Of a stretch of 64,000 nucleotides of DNA, positions 1-64,000 are shown piece by piece. Within the stretch, counting starts at the first letter, position 1. Every line of letters begins with the position of its first letter. The notes beneath the pieces were generated by a model. It did not search any database. It saw only the letters and a program-made list of their open reading frames with translations, and was not told where the DNA came from. The DNA is from Chrysomallon squamiferum (lineage: Eukaryota; Mollusca; Gastropoda; Neomphalida; Peltospiridae), in NCBI GenBank assembly GCA_012295275.1, contig CM022677.1:25952044-26016043 (forward strand), written 5' to 3'. Position numbers and translations under genes: made by a program.

Positions 1-541
1 TCTCAGTCATTTTTATTTGAAACTAAATATTCTCTCATTTCATTCTCAACAATAATTTTTTTATTTGCTCTCCTAAATTTAAAAAATTACAAACGAAGAA
101 AAGAAAAAATCTCTAAATTAAATTACACCATTTTAAAACAAATTTTTAAACATAAACAATATTTACAACCTTACTGACAAAAACGTCTTCACAATGGCTT
201 GAAATATTACCAGAAATAACAAATAATAACAAAAATAAACTATTAATAATAATAATAATAATAATATAATAATAATAATAACAATGATGATGATGATGTA
301 ATTATCAACAATAATAAAATAGTAATAACAATAATACCAATATTAGTAATAATGATAAAAACAACAATAAACATCATAATAAAAATAATAAACAATAAAT
401 AGAAATAACAATAATAATAATAACAATGATGATGATAATAACAACAATAACAAACACTTGTTTTCTAACAGCTGACATAGACACTGCTCACTACATCACT
501 CACACTAAGGAAGAAGAAGAAGAGGGGGGTGAGTTACTCAC
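1..541. repeat. Partial last intron, AT-rich with ATA/ATG trinucleotides
   Basis: Contains imperfect AAT/ATA runs at 240-425, a short ATG run near 283-298 and no talin-like exon. No coding signal on either strand. Confidence 0.8.
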
Positions 542-61085
<60,544 letters not shown>

Positions 61086-63505
61086 CAACCATTAGAATCT
61101 GCTCTGATACTTAACAGTACTATCATATAAAACTTGTAAATATGAACTTATCAGTACTGTCATATAAAACTTGTAACTATGAACTTATCAGTAATATCAT
61201 ATAAAACTTGTAAATATGAACTTACCAGTACTATCATATAAAACTTGTAAATATGAACTTATCAGTACTATCATATAAAACTTGTAACTATGAACTTATC
61301 AGTACTATCATATAAAACTTGTAAATATGAACTTATCAGTACTATCATATAAAACTTGTAACTATGAACTTATCAGTACTATCATATAAAACTTCTAAAT
61401 ATGAACTTATCAGTACTATCATATAAAACTTGTAAATATGAACTTATCAGTACTATCATATAAAACTAAACTATGAACTTATCAGTACTATCATATAAAA
61501 CTTGTAAATATGAACTTATCAGTACTATCATATAAAACTAACTATGAACTTATCAGTACTATCATATAAAACTTCTAAATATGAACTTATCAGTACTATC
61601 ATATAAAACTTCTAACTATGAACTTATCAGTACTATCATATAAAACTTTCTAAATATGAACTTATCAGTACTATCATATAAAACTAACTGAACTTATCAG
61701 TACTATCATATAAAACTTCTAACTATGAACTTATCAGTACTATCATATAAAACTTGTAAATATGAACTTATCAGTACTATCATATAAAACTTGTAACTAT
61801 GAACTTAAACTTATCAGTACTATCATATAAAACTTCTAAATATGAACTTATCAGTACTATCTTATAAAACTTGTAAATATGAACTTATCAATACTATCAT
61901 ATAAAACTAACTGAACTTATCAGTACTATCATATAAAACTTCTAAATAAGAACTTATCAGTACTATCATATAAAACTTCTAACTATGAACTTATCAGTAC
62001 TATCATATAAAACTAACTATGAACTTATCAGTACTATCATATAAAACTTCTAAATAAGAACTTATCAGTACTATCATATAAAACTTCTAAATAAGAACTT
62101 ATCAGTACTATCATATAAAACTAATAAGAACTTATCAGTACTATCATATAAAACTTCTAACTATGAACTTATCAGTACTATCAAATAAAACTTCTAAATA
62201 TGAACTTATCAGTACTATCTTATAAAACTTCTAAATATGAACTTATCAGTACTATCATATAAAACTTCTAAATATGAACTTATCAGTACTATCATATAAA
62301 ACTTGTAAATATGAACTTATCAGTACTATCATATAAAACTTGTAAATATGAACTTATCAGTACTATCATATAAAACTTGTAACTATGAACTTATCAGTAC
62401 TATCATATAAAACTTGTAACTATGAACTTATCAGTACTATCATATAAAACTTGTAAATATGAACTTCATATAAAACTATCAACTTATCAAACTTGTAAAA
62501 ACTATGAACTTATCAGTACTATCATATAAAACTTGTAACTATGAACTTATCAGTACTATCATATAAAACTAACTATGAAACTTATCAGTACTATCATATA
62601 AAACTTGTAAATATGAACTTATCAGTACTATCATATAAAACTTGTAACTATGAACTTATCAGTACTATCATATAAAACTTCTAACTATGAACTTATCAGT
62701 ACTATCTTATAAAACTAAATATGAACTTATCAGTACTATCATATAAAACTATGAACTTATCAGTACTATCATATAAAACTTGTAACTATGAACTTATCAG
62801 TACTATCATATAAAACTTCTAACTATGAACTTATCAGTACTATCATATAAAACTAAATATGAACTTATCAGTACTATCATATAAAACTTCTAAATATGAA
62901 CTTATCAGTACTATCTTATAAAACTTCTAAATATGAACTTATCAGTACTATCTTATAAAACTTGTAACTATGAACTTATCAGTACTATCATATAAAACTT
63001 GTAAATATGAACTTATCAGTACTATCATATAAAACTGTAACTATGAACTTATCAGTACTATCATATAAAACTAAATATGAACTTATCAGTACTATCATAT
63101 AAAACTATGAACTTATCAGTACTATCATATAAAACTATGAACTTATCAGTACTATCATATAAAACTTGTAACTATGAACTTATCAGTACTATCATATAAA
63201 ACTTGTAACTATGAACTTATCAGTACTATCATATAAAACTTGTAACTATGAACTTATCAGTACTATCATATAAAACTGTAACTATGAACTTATCAGTACT
63301 ATCATATAAAACTTGTAACTATGAACTTAAACTTATCAGTACTATCATATAAAACTTGTAACTATGAACTTATCAGTACTATCATATAAAACTTGTAAAT
63401 ATGAACTTATCAGTACTATCATATAAAACTAAATATGAACTTATCAGTACTATCATATAAAACTAACTATGAACTTATCAGTACTATCATATAAAACTTG
63501 TAACA
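61086..63505. repeat. 2.4 kb array of a roughly 37-bp unit with paired GATA motifs
   Basis: Some 65 units of AACTTATCAGTACTATCATA followed by TAAAACTTSTAAMTATG, with occasional short units lacking TTGTAA. Each contains CTTATCA and CTATCA, which are WGATAR sites on the minus strand, and TATAAAA on the plus strand. It is the largest array in the window. Confidence 0.95.
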
Positions 63506-63515
63506 CAGTCCGAGC

Positions 63516-63627
63516 CTATCTAGAAAGCACAGAGCAGTTTTGTGTAGTTTTGACACCACACACACTGGGCCTGCCGTTGACGTTGATGATGAGCAAGCTA
63601 TCAGTCTGCACAACTCCGGGGACCACT
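63516..63627 (-). CDS. Possible exon of an unidentified upstream gene
   Basis: A good acceptor (GTGACATTACAG) is followed in phase 1 by the open frame VVPGVVQTDSLLIINVNGRP. It can end at a GTGTGTGTGG donor (63565) or continue to a TAG at 63516-63518. Codon content looks protein-like, but I recognise no family. It could equally be a talin 5' UTR exon. Confidence 0.25.
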
Positions 63628-63937
63628 CTGTAATGTCACAAACAAAAGTCACGTTTGTAACAATCAGCACCAATCAATAAAGATGGTGAATTTTTACTAA
63701 CAGCATCGCCATGGAAACGTCCCACCGGACACAGTGTTATAACAACTACACACAGTTTCATGGTACAAAGTACACATGTACTCTTCTACGTCAAACCATA
63801 CATGCCGCTATATAGATATATACAAAGTGCACTTCTACTAACATGAGATGATATATGTTACTATATATAGAGAGATGTACACAGCATACTTGACATGAAA
63901 TTACACGCATATTATGGTATGTCTGAATCTGAGTGTG

Positions 63938-63977
<40 letters not shown>

Positions 63978-64000
63978 AGTGGATGTGTGTGTGTGTGTGT
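63628..64000. other. Right-edge sequence, ends in (TG)n
   Basis: Ordinary-complexity sequence to 63930, then a TG microsatellite to the window end. No gene recognised. Confidence 0.6.

Overview
The window is a eukaryotic genomic segment dominated by one gene read leftwards on the minus strand: talin, the FERM-rod protein that links integrins to F-actin. I traced 51 coding exons, from the start codon at 58926-58928 to an exon at 542-666. Together they account for about 2,335 residues, compared with about 2,540 in vertebrate talins. The whole head (F0, F1, F2, F3), the linker and rod bundles R1-R12 are present. R13 begins in the last exon; the rest of R13 and the dimerisation helix lie beyond the left edge. 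Human comparisons are from memory, not from a search.

Exons are GC-rich, 64-323 nt long and show conserved talin peptides. The introns are AT-rich and full of microsatellites and minisatellites. This composition, a recurrent AAGGGAGRTAACTC-type motif that I associate with molluscan non-coding DNA, and the talin residues suggest a lophotrochozoan, most likely a mollusc; species cannot be fixed.

Layout, right to left along the gene: 63.5-64 kb, a possible exon of an unidentified gene; 61.1-63.5 kb, a 2.4 kb array of a roughly 37-bp unit; 59.05-61.1 kb, AT-rich spacer; 58.8-59.05 kb, 5' UTR and first coding exon; 51.6-58.8 kb, FERM exons; 47.9-48.5 kb, linker; 30.8-46.1 kb, R1-R8; 17.3-25.9 kb, R8/R7 end to R11; 7.3-9.5 kb, R12; 0.5 kb, start of R13.

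The most unusual observations are these. (1) At about 17 exon borders the neighbouring intron holds tandem copies of the splice site with a piece of the exon, giving decoy splice sites. (2) Two phase-compatible candidate microexons (36 and 30 nt), and a weaker 15-nt one, lie in the 6.7 kb intron between R12 and R13. (3) Exon 27 contains an internal duplication whose reading frame is restored exactly by removing a 62-nt GT-AG segment. (4) Three exons carry one-base indels that break an otherwise intact frame, most simply explained as assembly errors. (5) The large upstream array repeats paired WGATAR motifs. No other gene, RNA gene or intact mobile element could be supported.
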